From assembly GCF_000698595.1 (NCBI RefSeq), contig NZ_JFHC01000004.1:124001-188000 (forward strand): DNA of 64,000 nucleotides, read 5' to 3'. Below the pieces are notes generated by a model. The model was not told where the DNA came from. It ran no database searches and saw nothing but the letters and a program-made list of their open reading frames with translations. Below are positions 18,482 through 26,637 of the stretch, piece by piece (within the stretch, counting starts at the first letter, position 1; each line of letters starts with the position of its first letter). The position numbers were made by a program, and so were the translations under genes. This stretch comes from Caballeronia glathei (GTDB lineage Bacteria > Pseudomonadota > Gammaproteobacteria > Burkholderiales > Burkholderiaceae).

Positions 18482-19803
18482 AGACGAAGAACGCGCGGCA
18501 CAATCCGTTCAATTCGCTGTTCGGACGGATGGCGCTGATTTCGATGGCCGTGCTGCTCGTCGTTCAGGCGGGCTGGTTCACGGTGCTGACCATCCAGCGG
18601 CCGCATCACGACGCCGACGGCTACGCGCGCGGCCTGCTGCTCGTGATCGAGGCCGCGAACAGCGACGCATCGCACGGGGCGCGTCTCGCGCGCGCGATGC
18701 ACGTGCATCTCGTGCCCGTCTGGAACATGCCGCCGGCCCTCACGCTGCGCGATCCCGCGAAGACGCGCCTCGGGCGTCTTGCGCGGCAGCTGTCCGAGGT
18801 TTTGCCCGCAGGCACGCAACTGGCTGTCGACGGCGAATCCAAGCACGCGCCGCGGCTCTGGGTCCGCTACCCCGCGAGCAGCAACTGGATCGTCACGCCG
18901 ATCGACCTTCCACCGCCGCCGCCGCTCGTGATGGAATCGGTCGCAATGCTGATCGGCGCGGTGATCCTCTCGCTCGTCGCGGCGTGGCAGTTGCAGCGGC
19001 CGCTCTCGCGCGTCGCGCAGGTCGCGCGGCAGTTCGGCGGCGGCGAGCGGCCGGTGCCGGTCGCGGAACAGGGGCCGCGCGAGCTGCGCGACCTGATCGG
19101 CGCGTTCAATCAGATGATGCGGAGAATCAACGACGCCGACGACGAAAGGGCCGTGATGCTCGCCGGCATCGCGCACGACCTGAAGGCGCCGCTCACCCGG
19201 CTCAAGCTGCGCGCGAGCGTGCTGGTCGACGACGACACCGAGCGCGGCAACTTCATCCGTGACATCGATTCGCTCACGCGCATCGTGCAGCAGTTCCTGG
19301 AGTTCGCGGCGCGCGCGCCATCGACGGGACCGGAGGTCGGCGTGGACAGTTTTCTCGCCGAGCAGTTTTCGCTGCCCGAGGATGGCGACACGCCGCTTTT
19401 CGCGCTGTCGCTGGAAGCGGGCGACGCGTTTCGCCTGCCGCGCACGCTCATCGACCGGCTGGTGACGAATCTCGTCGACAACGCGCTCGAACACGGCGAA
19501 CCGCCCGTCGAGATTCGCAGCGCGCGGCGCGGCGGCGAATGGATCGTCGAGGTGCGCGATCACGGCGGCGGCATTCCGGCGGAGCGTATCGAAGACGCGA
19601 AGCGGCCGTTCGTGCGGCTCGATCCCGCGCGCAGCGGCGACGGCCATTGCGGCCTCGGGCTCGCGATCGTCGATCGTCTCGCGCGCGACCACGGCGGCCG
19701 CTGCGACGTGACGAACGCGCCAGACGGCGGGCTCGTCGTGCGGATCTCGATACCCGCCGGCCAGCAGGCGCCGGCCTCCGCTCACGCGCAGCCGCTCGCT
19801 TGA
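18478..19803 (+). CDS. EnvZ-like sensor histidine kinase
   Basis: 441 residues. Two membrane helices (about 18-40 and 152-172) enclose a periplasmic domain of roughly 110 residues with no recognised fold. A HAMP linker follows, then the dimerisation helix with phosphorylated H233 in LAGIAHDLKAPLTRLK, an N-box (LVTNLVDNALEHG) and G-boxes (DHGGGIP, GHCGLGLAIVDRL). This is the EnvZ/PmrB arrangement. It shares a 4 bp overlap with the regulator gene at 17741 and so is its partner; the nearby paralogous regulator at 16733 could be a second target. Signal unknown; the proline-rich PPPPPLVMES before helix 2 is unusual. Confidence 0.88.
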   Translation: MKTKNARHNPFNSLFGRMALISMAVLLVVQAGWFTVLTIQRPHHDADGYARGLLLVIEAANSDASHGARLARAMHVHLVPVWNMPPALTLRDPAKTRLGRLARQLSEVLPAGTQLAVDGESKHAPRLWVRYPASSNWIVTPIDLPPPPPLVMESVAMLIGAVILSLVAAWQLQRPLSRVAQVARQFGGGERPVPVAEQGPRELRDLIGAFNQMMRRINDADDERAVMLAGIAHDLKAPLTRLKLRASVLVDDDTERGNFIRDIDSLTRIVQQFLEFAARAPSTGPEVGVDSFLAEQFSLPEDGDTPLFALSLEAGDAFRLPRTLIDRLVTNLVDNALEHGEPPVEIRSARRGGEWIVEVRDHGGGIPAERIEDAKRPFVRLDPARSGDGHCGLGLAIVDRLARDHGGRCDVTNAPDGGLVVRISIPAGQQAPASAHAQPLA

Positions 19804-19832
19804 ACGCGTCAAGACAAAAACCAGACCACGAG

Positions 19833-20183
19833 ATGTTTGCATCGACCATGCGCGCGGCGTGCCTGACGCGCCGCGCGTTTCTCCACGGCAGCGCACGCGC
19901 CGTGATCCTGTCCGGACTCGGTGCGAACCTGCTGTCGGCGTGCGACGTGATCATCGAGGACTATCTTCTGACGAACACCTTGTGCGGCCGCGGCGATCGA
20001 GGCGCGCATCGACCGCGCGGGCCAGCCCGCCGCCGCACCGCTCTTTCGCGCGGAAGGGGCACGCTGCAGGCCGCGTTCGATGAGATGCAGCAGCGCTTCG
20101 GCACCCTCGCCGACTATCTCGGCAAGGGGCTCGGCGTGATGCAGGACGACGCCGGGATGCTGCGCGCGAAGCTCGTCGCGTAG
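19833..20183 (+). pseudogene. Tat-signal small protein, probably damaged by paired frameshifts
   Basis: The frame opens MFASTMRAACLTRRAFLHGS, with a twin-arginine motif, hydrophobic run and a cysteine (LLSACD) suggesting a Tat-exported lipoprotein. It remains open to 20183 and ends LADYLGKGLGVMQDDAGMLR. Between about 19990 and 20063, however, this frame gives arginine-rich nonsense, while the adjacent frame gives AIEARIDRAGQPAAAPLFRA, protein-like and in keeping with the flanks. Two compensating indels would explain this. The whole may be a pseudogene or reflect sequence errors. No family is recognised. Confidence 0.4.
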
Positions 20184-20196
20184 CCGGGGCGGGACG

Positions 20197-20232
20197 AAAA
20201 AGCGGCCCGCCGTGATGAAAGCGGGCGGGCCG
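20197..20232 (-). terminator. terminator of the minus-strand gene at 20338
   Basis: Nine-bp arms CGGCCCGCC (20203-20211) and GGCGGGCCG (20224-20232); on the minus strand the stem is followed by a run of five T (20201-20197). It lies about 105 bp after the stop of the 20338-20712 gene. Confidence 0.6.
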
Positions 20233-20337
20233 AAGAGGGATCGGTGATCAACTCCGCCTGCAAAATAGCATCGCGCGGCGCTCCATTACGCGATGTGTAA
20301 GCGAAGGTAAGGAAGCAGCGCAACACGTACAACCGCG

Positions 20338-20712
20338 CTATTCGGCGTTCGCGACCACGGTCCGCCCGATCAGCGCGTCCACCTTCTGGCTCGCGCTCGC
20401 AAAGCGGTCGGCGTTCAGGCCGCGCGTCTCGTAGCGGGCCGTCACGAGAATGCGTCCGCGCTGCATCAGCGTCAGATCGATGGCGGAAAGATACGCGGTC
20501 CATTGGTCGCTGAATGCGCGGTGGTCCCAGTCCGTCGTCGCGCCGTAGACGAGCATCGCCTCGCAGCCGGGCGGCGAAGTGCCCGGGTTGTAGACCATCG
20601 AGTTCACGCCGCGCCGCTGCAACGCGAGCTGAAGCGCGGGCACGAAGTCGCCGGACGCACTTGTAGTGGGCTGGCATGGCGGATCAGGGGAGTCGGTAAG
20701 AGTGGCTTTCAT
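20338..20712 (-). CDS. hypothetical protein, possibly N-terminally truncated
   Basis: 124 residues: after an unstructured start (MKATLTDSPDPPCQPTTS) comes DFVPALQLALQRRGVNSMVY, CEAMLVYGATTDWDHRAFS and LTLMQRGRILVTARYETR, a pattern of alternating strands and helices that reads like the body of a small periplasmic lipoprotein. Proteins of this shape usually have a signal peptide, which is absent here; 20 nt upstream the frame is arginine-rich. Either the start lies elsewhere or the 5' end was lost. No family name can be given. Confidence 0.5.
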   Translation of the reverse strand: MKATLTDSPDPPCQPTTSASGDFVPALQLALQRRGVNSMVYNPGTSPPGCEAMLVYGATTDWDHRAFSDQWTAYLSAIDLTLMQRGRILVTARYETRGLNADRFASASQKVDALIGRTVVANAE

Positions 20713-20961
20713 CGCGCATGAAGCGTTTGCGCATCGCCATGTTCTGCCCGTTGCGCCCCGGCTCAAGCGTCGAAAGACACCGCAATCAGGTAACTCCTTT
20801 CCAGGTGTTATCGGGCGCCGGATCTTCTTACCGGCGCCGTTTCATTTGGTCGCCACTCGTTACCGTTTGTCACCCGAAAGCCGTCAACGACGCTCGCCCG
20901 CCCCACGTTGTTACGCTCAGCACCGAACGAATCCCGGTGCACTTTCAGAGGAGGTAAAACC

Positions 20962-21435
20962 ATGAAGAAGATTGTCGCCGCTCTCGCATCCGCCCTGCTC
21001 GTCACGACCGCGTTCGCACAAACCGCCGCGACCGACGCAGGCAAGGCCCAACTGAAGGCAAACAGCGAAAAGACCGAAGCGCAGGCCACGGCCAACAAGA
21101 AGAAGGCCGAGGCACAGCACGATGCCGCGAAGGCGCAGGCATCGGCGAACGAGGACAAGGCATCGGCGCAGGCCGACGCCGACAAGGAAGCCGCGAAGTT
21201 AGCGAAGGCGACCACGCCGGAGGAAGCCTCCGACGCACGCGGCGATGCTGCGAAGGCGCAAGCCAAGGCGAACCAGAAGAAGCACACGGCCCAGACGAAG
21301 GCCGACAAGAAGAAGCACGAAGCCGCCAAGGATGCCAACGTGGCTCAAGCGAAGGCCGACAAGGAAAAAGTCGAGGCTCAAAGCGACGCGAACAAGGCGG
21401 CCGCCGATGCGAAGGTCGACGCAGCGAAAAAATAA
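20962..21435 (+). CDS. secreted Ala/Lys/Asp-rich coiled-coil protein
   Basis: 157 residues. The signal peptide MKKIVAALASALLVTTAFA is cleaved after about residue 19; the rest is built almost entirely of alanine, lysine, aspartate, glutamate and glutamine in short, heptad-like units such as AKAQAKANQKK, ADKKKHEAA and AQAKADKEK. This should be one long charged helix or coiled coil, without tryptophan or cysteine. A strong AGAGGAGGT ribosome binding site precedes the ATG and a strong terminator follows, so it is probably well expressed. Similar proteins are sometimes labelled TolA-like by composition only; there is no TolA domain here. Confidence 0.7.
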   Translation: MKKIVAALASALLVTTAFAQTAATDAGKAQLKANSEKTEAQATANKKKAEAQHDAAKAQASANEDKASAQADADKEAAKLAKATTPEEASDARGDAAKAQAKANQKKHTAQTKADKKKHEAAKDANVAQAKADKEKVEAQSDANKAAADAKVDAAKK

Positions 21436-21504
21436 AGGGGTGCGTCGCCCGGGCATCGCGCACATGGCGCCGTGATTGGTTCGCGGCGTCGATGTGCACT
21501 CGCC

Positions 21505-21532
21505 AAGGCGAGTCTTCGGACTCGCCTTTTTT
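21505..21532 (+). terminator. strong rho-independent terminator
   Basis: Perfect 10 bp stem AAGGCGAGTC / GACTCGCCTT with a TTCG tetraloop and six T at the end (21527-21532). It ends the coiled-coil protein gene and touches the end of the convergent hybrid kinase gene. Confidence 0.9.
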
Positions 21533-23738
21533 ATGCGCGCGCGCCCGGCGGGAACACGGCCTTTTCGAGCGCGTCGAGATCGAAGGGCTTCGGCAGCAGC
21601 GCGATACCCGTCATGTCCGCGCCCAGCTCCGACGAGATGCCCGCGCCATAGCCCGAGGCGAACACCACGCGCAGGCCCGGCTGCACGCGCCTTGCTTCGC
21701 GCGCGAGCTCGATGCCCGACATGCCGGGCATGCGCACGTCGGTCAGCAGCACGTCGAACGCATCGGCCCTGAAAAGCGCGAGCGCGGCGCGCGCGTTCGG
21801 CGCGTCGGTCACCTGCGCGCCCAGCAGTTGCAGCAGTTCGCGCGTGGCCTCGCGCGTGTTGACATCATCTTCGACGATGAGCACGCGCAGCGCCTTCGGC
21901 GCGTCTGCCTGAGATGGCGCCTTGCCGCGGAACATCGAGCGCACCTTGCGCGCGAGCGCGTCGCGTCGATACGGCTTACCGATCAGCGTGACGCCCGGGT
22001 CGAGCCGCCCGTCGTGCATGATGGCGCCCTCCGTGTAGCCCGAGGTGAACAGCACGCCGATGGCGGGCATCATCTCCTTCGCGCGGCGCGCGAGTTCGAT
22101 GCTGCGCACCGGCCCCGGCATCACGACATCGGTGAACAGCAGGTCGATGTGCGCGCCGCTGTCGAGCACGGTCAGCGCGCTTTGCGCGTCTGCCGCCTTC
22201 AGCACGCGATACCCCAGTTGCGCGAGCATGTCGACCACGGTCGCGCGCACATCCGGATCGTCCTCGACGACGAGAATCGTCTCCGTGCCGCCCCTCACGG
22301 GCTCGTTCGCGGTGTCCTCGGGCTGCGCCTCTTCGTCCGTCGTGCGCGGCAGATAAAGCGTGACCGTCGTGCCGCGCCCCGCCTCGCTGTCGATGCGGAC
22401 GTGGCCGCCCGTCTGCCGCAGAAAGCCGTAGGCCATGCTGAGGCCGAGCCCCGTGCCGCGTCCGTCGGACTTGGTCGTGAAGAACGGGTCGAACGCGTGC
22501 GCGAGCACGCCGGGCGTCATGCCGCGGCCGGTGTCGGACATCGCGATCGTCACGTACTGGCCGTCCGCGAGGTCTTCGCCAAGGTGCACGCCGCCGTCGA
22601 CCTGAGCGTTGTCCACGCGGATGCTGAGCTTGCCCGCGCCTTCCATCGCATCGCGGGCATTGATGGCAAGACTCACGATCACGTTCTGCAGGCGATGCCG
22701 GTCCGCGAAAGTGTTCCAGAGCCCGCCCGCGATCACCGCTTCCAGCTCGATCGCTTCGCCCATCACGCGCCGCAGCGTCGGCTCGCAGGTGTGCACGAAC
22801 CGGCCGATGTCGATCGCGACCGGCTCCAGCGGCTGGCGCCGTGCGAACGCGAGCAATTGCGACGCGAGGCCCGCGCCGCGCTCGACCGCTTCGTGCGCGC
22901 TTGCGAGGCGGCGCATGAGGACCTCGTCCATCGGCGCGTGCTGCGCCGCGAGCTGCAGATTGCCGCCGATCACCTGAAGCACGTTGTTGAAGTCGTGCGC
23001 GACGCCGCCCGTCAGCTTGCCGATCGCCTCCATCTTGTCCGCCCGCGCACTCATCGCCTGCGCCTCGCGCCGCTCGGCCTCGCCCGCGCTGAACGCGCCG
23101 GCGGCGTCGGCGATGCGTTCGTCGAAGGCCGCTTGCTGTGCCGCGAGCGCCTCGCGCAGCGCGGCGCCTTCGTGCAGCGCGGCATCGAGCGAGCGTTGCG
23201 CGAGCACGCGGCCGGTGACATCGCGCGCAATCGACACCATCCATTCGACGCCGGCGGCGCCCCCCGGCGCATCGGGCACCGGCGACACCGTGACTTCCCA
23301 GTGCTTCAGGTTGCCCCTGGCCGTCGGACACGCCGCTTCGAAGCGCGCGTGACTGCCCGCGAGCGCGGCGTCGATTGCGTTCTTCGCCTTCTCGCGCGCT
23401 TCGTCGGGCCATATCGACGCCCAGGGCTTGCCGCGCAGCGGCGCGAAGTCGTCGATTTCCAGCAGGCCGATGCCGTGGTCGTTGATGAATTCGCGCGTGC
23501 CGTCGCGGCGCAGGATCTCGATGCAGTCCAGGCTGCCGTTCAGCACGCTGCGAAAAAACGGCACTGAAACCGCCACGGATTCGAACGCGGGACCGGGCCT
23601 GCGAGCGGGCGCGAGCCCTGCCGCGGAGGACAACGCCGCCGGCACCGCCCCGTCCATGGCCGGCGGTGCGGGATACGCTGGCGAACCTGCGTCGTCGAGA
23701 CGCGCCATCGCGGGTTCTGAAGTGGACCGGTCGATCAT
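21531..23738 (-). CDS. PAS-containing hybrid histidine kinase with two receivers
   Basis: 735 residues, no membrane segment. A PAS domain (about 60-180, FFRSVLNGSLDCIEILRRDG) is followed by a short helical linker and a kinase core with H248 in LTGGVAHDFNNVLQVI, the NtrB-like H-box of the HWE-unlike 'HDFNN' subfamily, then N- and G-boxes (INARDAMEG, DTGRGM, GTGLGLS). Two receiver domains follow: one with LLFTDVVMPG, one at the C-terminus with LLTDVRMPG. It is probably a cytoplasmic sensor that ends in a phosphorelay; no partner regulator is adjacent. The start could be the ATG at 23738 or at 23708 (10 residues shorter); neither has a good ribosome binding site. Confidence 0.85.
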   Translation of the reverse strand: MIDRSTSEPAMARLDDAGSPAYPAPPAMDGAVPAALSSAAGLAPARRPGPAFESVAVSVPFFRSVLNGSLDCIEILRRDGTREFINDHGIGLLEIDDFAPLRGKPWASIWPDEAREKAKNAIDAALAGSHARFEAACPTARGNLKHWEVTVSPVPDAPGGAAGVEWMVSIARDVTGRVLAQRSLDAALHEGAALREALAAQQAAFDERIADAAGAFSAGEAERREAQAMSARADKMEAIGKLTGGVAHDFNNVLQVIGGNLQLAAQHAPMDEVLMRRLASAHEAVERGAGLASQLLAFARRQPLEPVAIDIGRFVHTCEPTLRRVMGEAIELEAVIAGGLWNTFADRHRLQNVIVSLAINARDAMEGAGKLSIRVDNAQVDGGVHLGEDLADGQYVTIAMSDTGRGMTPGVLAHAFDPFFTTKSDGRGTGLGLSMAYGFLRQTGGHVRIDSEAGRGTTVTLYLPRTTDEEAQPEDTANEPVRGGTETILVVEDDPDVRATVVDMLAQLGYRVLKAADAQSALTVLDSGAHIDLLFTDVVMPGPVRSIELARRAKEMMPAIGVLFTSGYTEGAIMHDGRLDPGVTLIGKPYRRDALARKVRSMFRGKAPSQADAPKALRVLIVEDDVNTREATRELLQLLGAQVTDAPNARAALALFRADAFDVLLTDVRMPGMSGIELAREARRVQPGLRVVFASGYGAGISSELGADMTGIALLPKPFDLDALEKAVFPPGARA

Positions 23739-23963
23739 CGATCTTGGCTGACGAGGGTGGGCGACGGACGGTGGGCGGCGCTCGCGTGCCGCGAACGTGA
23801 TCGGGCATTCAAGCAAACCCTGCGCCAGTGACCCGGCGCGCCCGTCCAGCGGCCTGCGCAGCCGCAGCGGCCCGCTTCCCGGTCCGCTGTCCCGCGCGAA
23901 TGTCAGGCAAATGAGGGAAAGGAATGTAAAAAGCGCATACGTCGGTGCGCGGCCTCGTGCGCC

Positions 23964-24938
23964 TCAGTCCACCTTTTCCAGTTGCGCCGCGCCCGTCTCG
24001 TGTTCGACGCTCGCATGCTGCTCGGCGATCGGCAGCGCGCGGCGCTTCGCGCGCTCGTCGCGCAACAGGCGCCCGCTGTGCACGGCGGTGAGCGCAACCG
24101 CTATCCAGATGGGACCGTAGGTGCCCAGTTGCCCCGTTGAAAACGGCTCGCCGAGCAGCAGCACCGCGACGCCGACGAGCAGCACCGGCTCCACGTAGCC
24201 GAGGATGCCGAACAGCGCGAGCGGCAGGTAGCGGCTCGAGCGCAGGTAGGAACCCAGCGCGATCGTACTGAGCGCGCCGAGGCCGGGCAGCAGCAGCCAC
24301 AGGACCGGCCTGGCCGCGACGACCTCGATCGAGCCGCCCGCCACCAGCATCGCGAAGGCGAACGGCGCGAGCAGCATCATCTCGACGGCAAAGGACACGA
24401 GGGGGTCGGCGTTCAGGCGCCGCCTCAGCATGAAGTACGGCGGATAACCGAGCGCCACCACGAGCGTCGGCCACGAAAAGGCCCGGGTCACGAAAAGTTC
24501 ATGCGCGACACCGACAGTGGCGAAGGCGACGCCCGCCCACTGGAGGCCGTCGAGCGGCTCGCGGTAGTGGAAGCGGCCGATCAGCACCATCACGAGCGGA
24601 AGCAGGAAATAACCGAGCGACACTTCCAGCGCACGGCCATGCAGCGGCGCCCACAGAAAGATCCACAGCTGCACGCCGAGCTGCGCCGCGACGAGCATGA
24701 AGCCGGCGAGCGTCAGCGGCTCGCGAGCAAGCTTTGCGAGGAGCGCGCACAATTGCGGCCAGCGGTTTCTCAGCGCGACGAGCGCGAGCGCCCCCGGCAG
24801 CGTCCACATGATGCGCCACGCGAAGATGTCGAGTCCATTGAGCGGCGCGAGCCACTTCGTGTAGCCCGACATCAGCGCGAAAAGCGCGGACGCGGTCACC
24901 GACAACGCGATGCCACGCCCGAGTACATGTTGGTTCAT
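23964..24938 (-). CDS. rarD: EamA-family permease, RarD-like
   Basis: 324 residues with 10 membrane helices in two EamA repeats. The start RGIALSVTASALFALMSGYT and SLGYFLLPLVMVLIGRFHYRE match RarD. In other bacteria RarD was named for chloramphenicol sensitivity but its substrate is unknown; the DMT superfamily exports metabolites. The start at 24938 follows CCAGGTCCCCG; the frame is open 8 residues further upstream. It is divergent from egtD with a 318 bp gap that shows no gene. Confidence 0.8.
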   Translation of the reverse strand: MNQHVLGRGIALSVTASALFALMSGYTKWLAPLNGLDIFAWRIMWTLPGALALVALRNRWPQLCALLAKLAREPLTLAGFMLVAAQLGVQLWIFLWAPLHGRALEVSLGYFLLPLVMVLIGRFHYREPLDGLQWAGVAFATVGVAHELFVTRAFSWPTLVVALGYPPYFMLRRRLNADPLVSFAVEMMLLAPFAFAMLVAGGSIEVVAARPVLWLLLPGLGALSTIALGSYLRSSRYLPLALFGILGYVEPVLLVGVAVLLLGEPFSTGQLGTYGPIWIAVALTAVHSGRLLRDERAKRRALPIAEQHASVEHETGAAQLEKVD

Positions 24939-25256
24939 CGGGGACCTGGAGAAAAACCGCAAAGGGCGCTAGGCGCGCAAGTGCGCCATTTTAAACGCTC
25001 TCTACACTGGGGCCTTGCAGTCGATACGCCGCGCTCGCGCGCTTCTTGCTTCACTATTTGCTTTTTGCCGCCGCGCAATCGGCTTTTGCCGCGGCGAACC
25101 CGGTTCTTACGGACGCTGTCAGCCGGTGTTCCGTACATGCGAGCGGTGCGCGATGGCGCGCCACCGCTTCAGGTCGTATCACCTCGCTTCACCAGCCGCT
25201 TCACACCGTGCCCGCCGTTGCGCACGAAAGAACAACGCTGTATCGATGGAGATGTC
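24939..25256. other. divergent intergenic region between rarD-like gene and egtD
   Basis: About 318 bp. Short frames exist but none looks coding. No strong promoter or repeat could be made out apart from a pair of CTTTTGCCGC-like direct repeats near 25060-25090. Confidence 0.4.
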
Positions 25257-26228
25257 ATGACCCAGCCCGCACTATCCCCGAGATTCGCCAACGCCTTTGC
25301 ACAAGCCGTCCACGCCGGCCTCACTCACCATCCGCAGAAGGAACTGCCGTCGATGTATCTGTATGACGAAGTCGGCTCCGCGCTCTTCGAAGTCATCACC
25401 GCGCTGCCCGAATACGGCGTCACGCGCGCCGAGGAACGCGTGCTGAAGGCGCACGCCACGGACATCGTCGCGGCCCTGCCGAGGCACGTGAAAGTGGCCG
25501 AACTGGGCAGCGGCAGCGGCCGCAAGACGCGCCGCATTCTCGAGGCGCTTTGTAAAAAGCAACCCACCGATTACTACCCGATTGAAATTTCTCGCACCGC
25601 CTTGCAGCTCTGCCGCCGCGAACTCGGCGACATCGAACGCATTTCGATCGTCGGTTACGAGCGCGATTATCTGGCGGGCCTCTCGGAAGTCAGCGCGAAC
25701 CGGCGCGACGGCGAAGTGCTGCTCGTGCTCTTTCTCGGCAGCACGATCGGCAATTTTTCGCGGCTCGCAGCCACGAAGTTCCTGCGCGCGATCCGCGGCA
25801 TGCTCAAGCCCGGCGACGCGCTGCTCCTCGGCACCGACCTCATGAAGCCGCTGCCGACGCTCATCGCCGCCTACGATGACCCGATCGGCGTCACGGCCGC
25901 CTTCAACCTGAACCTGCTCGCGCGGATCAACCGCGAACTGGGCGGCGACTTTCCGCTCGATGCGTTCGCGCACGTCGCGCGCTTCAACCCGGACGCGCGC
26001 AGCATCGAGATGCATCTGCGCGCGAAGCGCGCGCTGACGGTGAACGTGCGCGCCGCCGGTCTGCGGGTGGAGTTCAGGGAAGGCGAGACGATCTGGACCG
26101 AGAGCAGCCACAAGTACGCGGCCGAGGAAGTCGCGCCGATCGCGGCCGATGCGGGCTTCGAGCGCACGCATCAATGGCGCGACGACGAGTGGGGATTCGC
26201 GGAAAGCCTGCTGGTGGCGCGCGCGTGA
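25257..26228 (+). CDS. egtD: L-histidine N-alpha-methyltransferase (EgtD-type)
   Basis: 323 residues. SAM-dependent methyltransferase of the EgtD family, which trimethylates histidine to hercynine, the first step of ergothioneine synthesis. Seen: MYLYDEVGSALFEVITALPEY (substrate-pocket region), LGSGSGRKTR (SAM loop), LVLFLGSTIGNF, and TESSHKY near residue 283, where the family has the Glu and Ser that bind the substrate imidazole/amine. The LPEY motif is followed by GVTR whereas EgtD proteins usually have YPTR, so one aromatic residue near the pocket is replaced by glycine. No egtB lies beside it. The start at 25257 has GGAG 7 nt upstream. It abuts the acylphosphatase gene tail to tail with no gap. 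Confidence 0.82.
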   Translation: MTQPALSPRFANAFAQAVHAGLTHHPQKELPSMYLYDEVGSALFEVITALPEYGVTRAEERVLKAHATDIVAALPRHVKVAELGSGSGRKTRRILEALCKKQPTDYYPIEISRTALQLCRRELGDIERISIVGYERDYLAGLSEVSANRRDGEVLLVLFLGSTIGNFSRLAATKFLRAIRGMLKPGDALLLGTDLMKPLPTLIAAYDDPIGVTAAFNLNLLARINRELGGDFPLDAFAHVARFNPDARSIEMHLRAKRALTVNVRAAGLRVEFREGETIWTESSHKYAAEEVAPIAADAGFERTHQWRDDEWGFAESLLVARA

Positions 26229-26525
26229 TCAGTGCTGCTCGAAGCGCTCGAAGCGCTTTTCGATGAAGCGCTCCTCGCTGAAGAATTCGGTGACGCGGGC
26301 ATGCGGCGGCCCGCGGCGCAGCCATTCGAGCATCAGATCGACCTGATTCGCCGAACCCTGGATCATCACTTCGACGGAGCCGTCGTCCAGATTCGCGACC
26401 CATCCGCGCACGCCGAGCGCGTGCGCGCGCCGCACGGTGTGGTGCCGGAAGCCGACGCCCTGCACGACGCCTCGCACGTGCACGTAGTAGGTTTCGATTC
26501 GTGAATCCAGATCGGGGCCGGGCAT
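26229..26525 (-). CDS. acyP: acylphosphatase
   Basis: 98 residues. The motif VRGVVQGVGFRHHT with catalytic R27 and GWVANLDDGSVEV with catalytic N45 are those of the acylphosphatase family, small ferredoxin-like-fold enzymes that hydrolyse acyl phosphates such as carbamoyl or 1,3-bisphosphoglycerate. The start was set at the ATG at 26525, preceded by CAGGAG; an alternative ATG nine codons upstream would place that ribosome binding site inside the gene. Its stop abuts that of egtD. Confidence 0.9.
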   Translation of the reverse strand: MPGPDLDSRIETYYVHVRGVVQGVGFRHHTVRRAHALGVRGWVANLDDGSVEVMIQGSANQVDLMLEWLRRGPPHARVTEFFSEERFIEKRFERFEQH

Positions 26526-26637
26526 TTCGCATTCTCCTGAGTCATCGTGCATTCAGGCCGCATTTTAGACAACGTGTGCGCGCCGCGTGCAACCGGCTCG
26601 CGATCCCGGCCTCGCTCCGCCTTCGTTTCATCTGCTT

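Noticed and set aside
20962..21435. Annotation of the Ala/Lys protein as TolA
   Set aside because: Similarity is compositional; no TolA membrane anchor or C-terminal domain is present.
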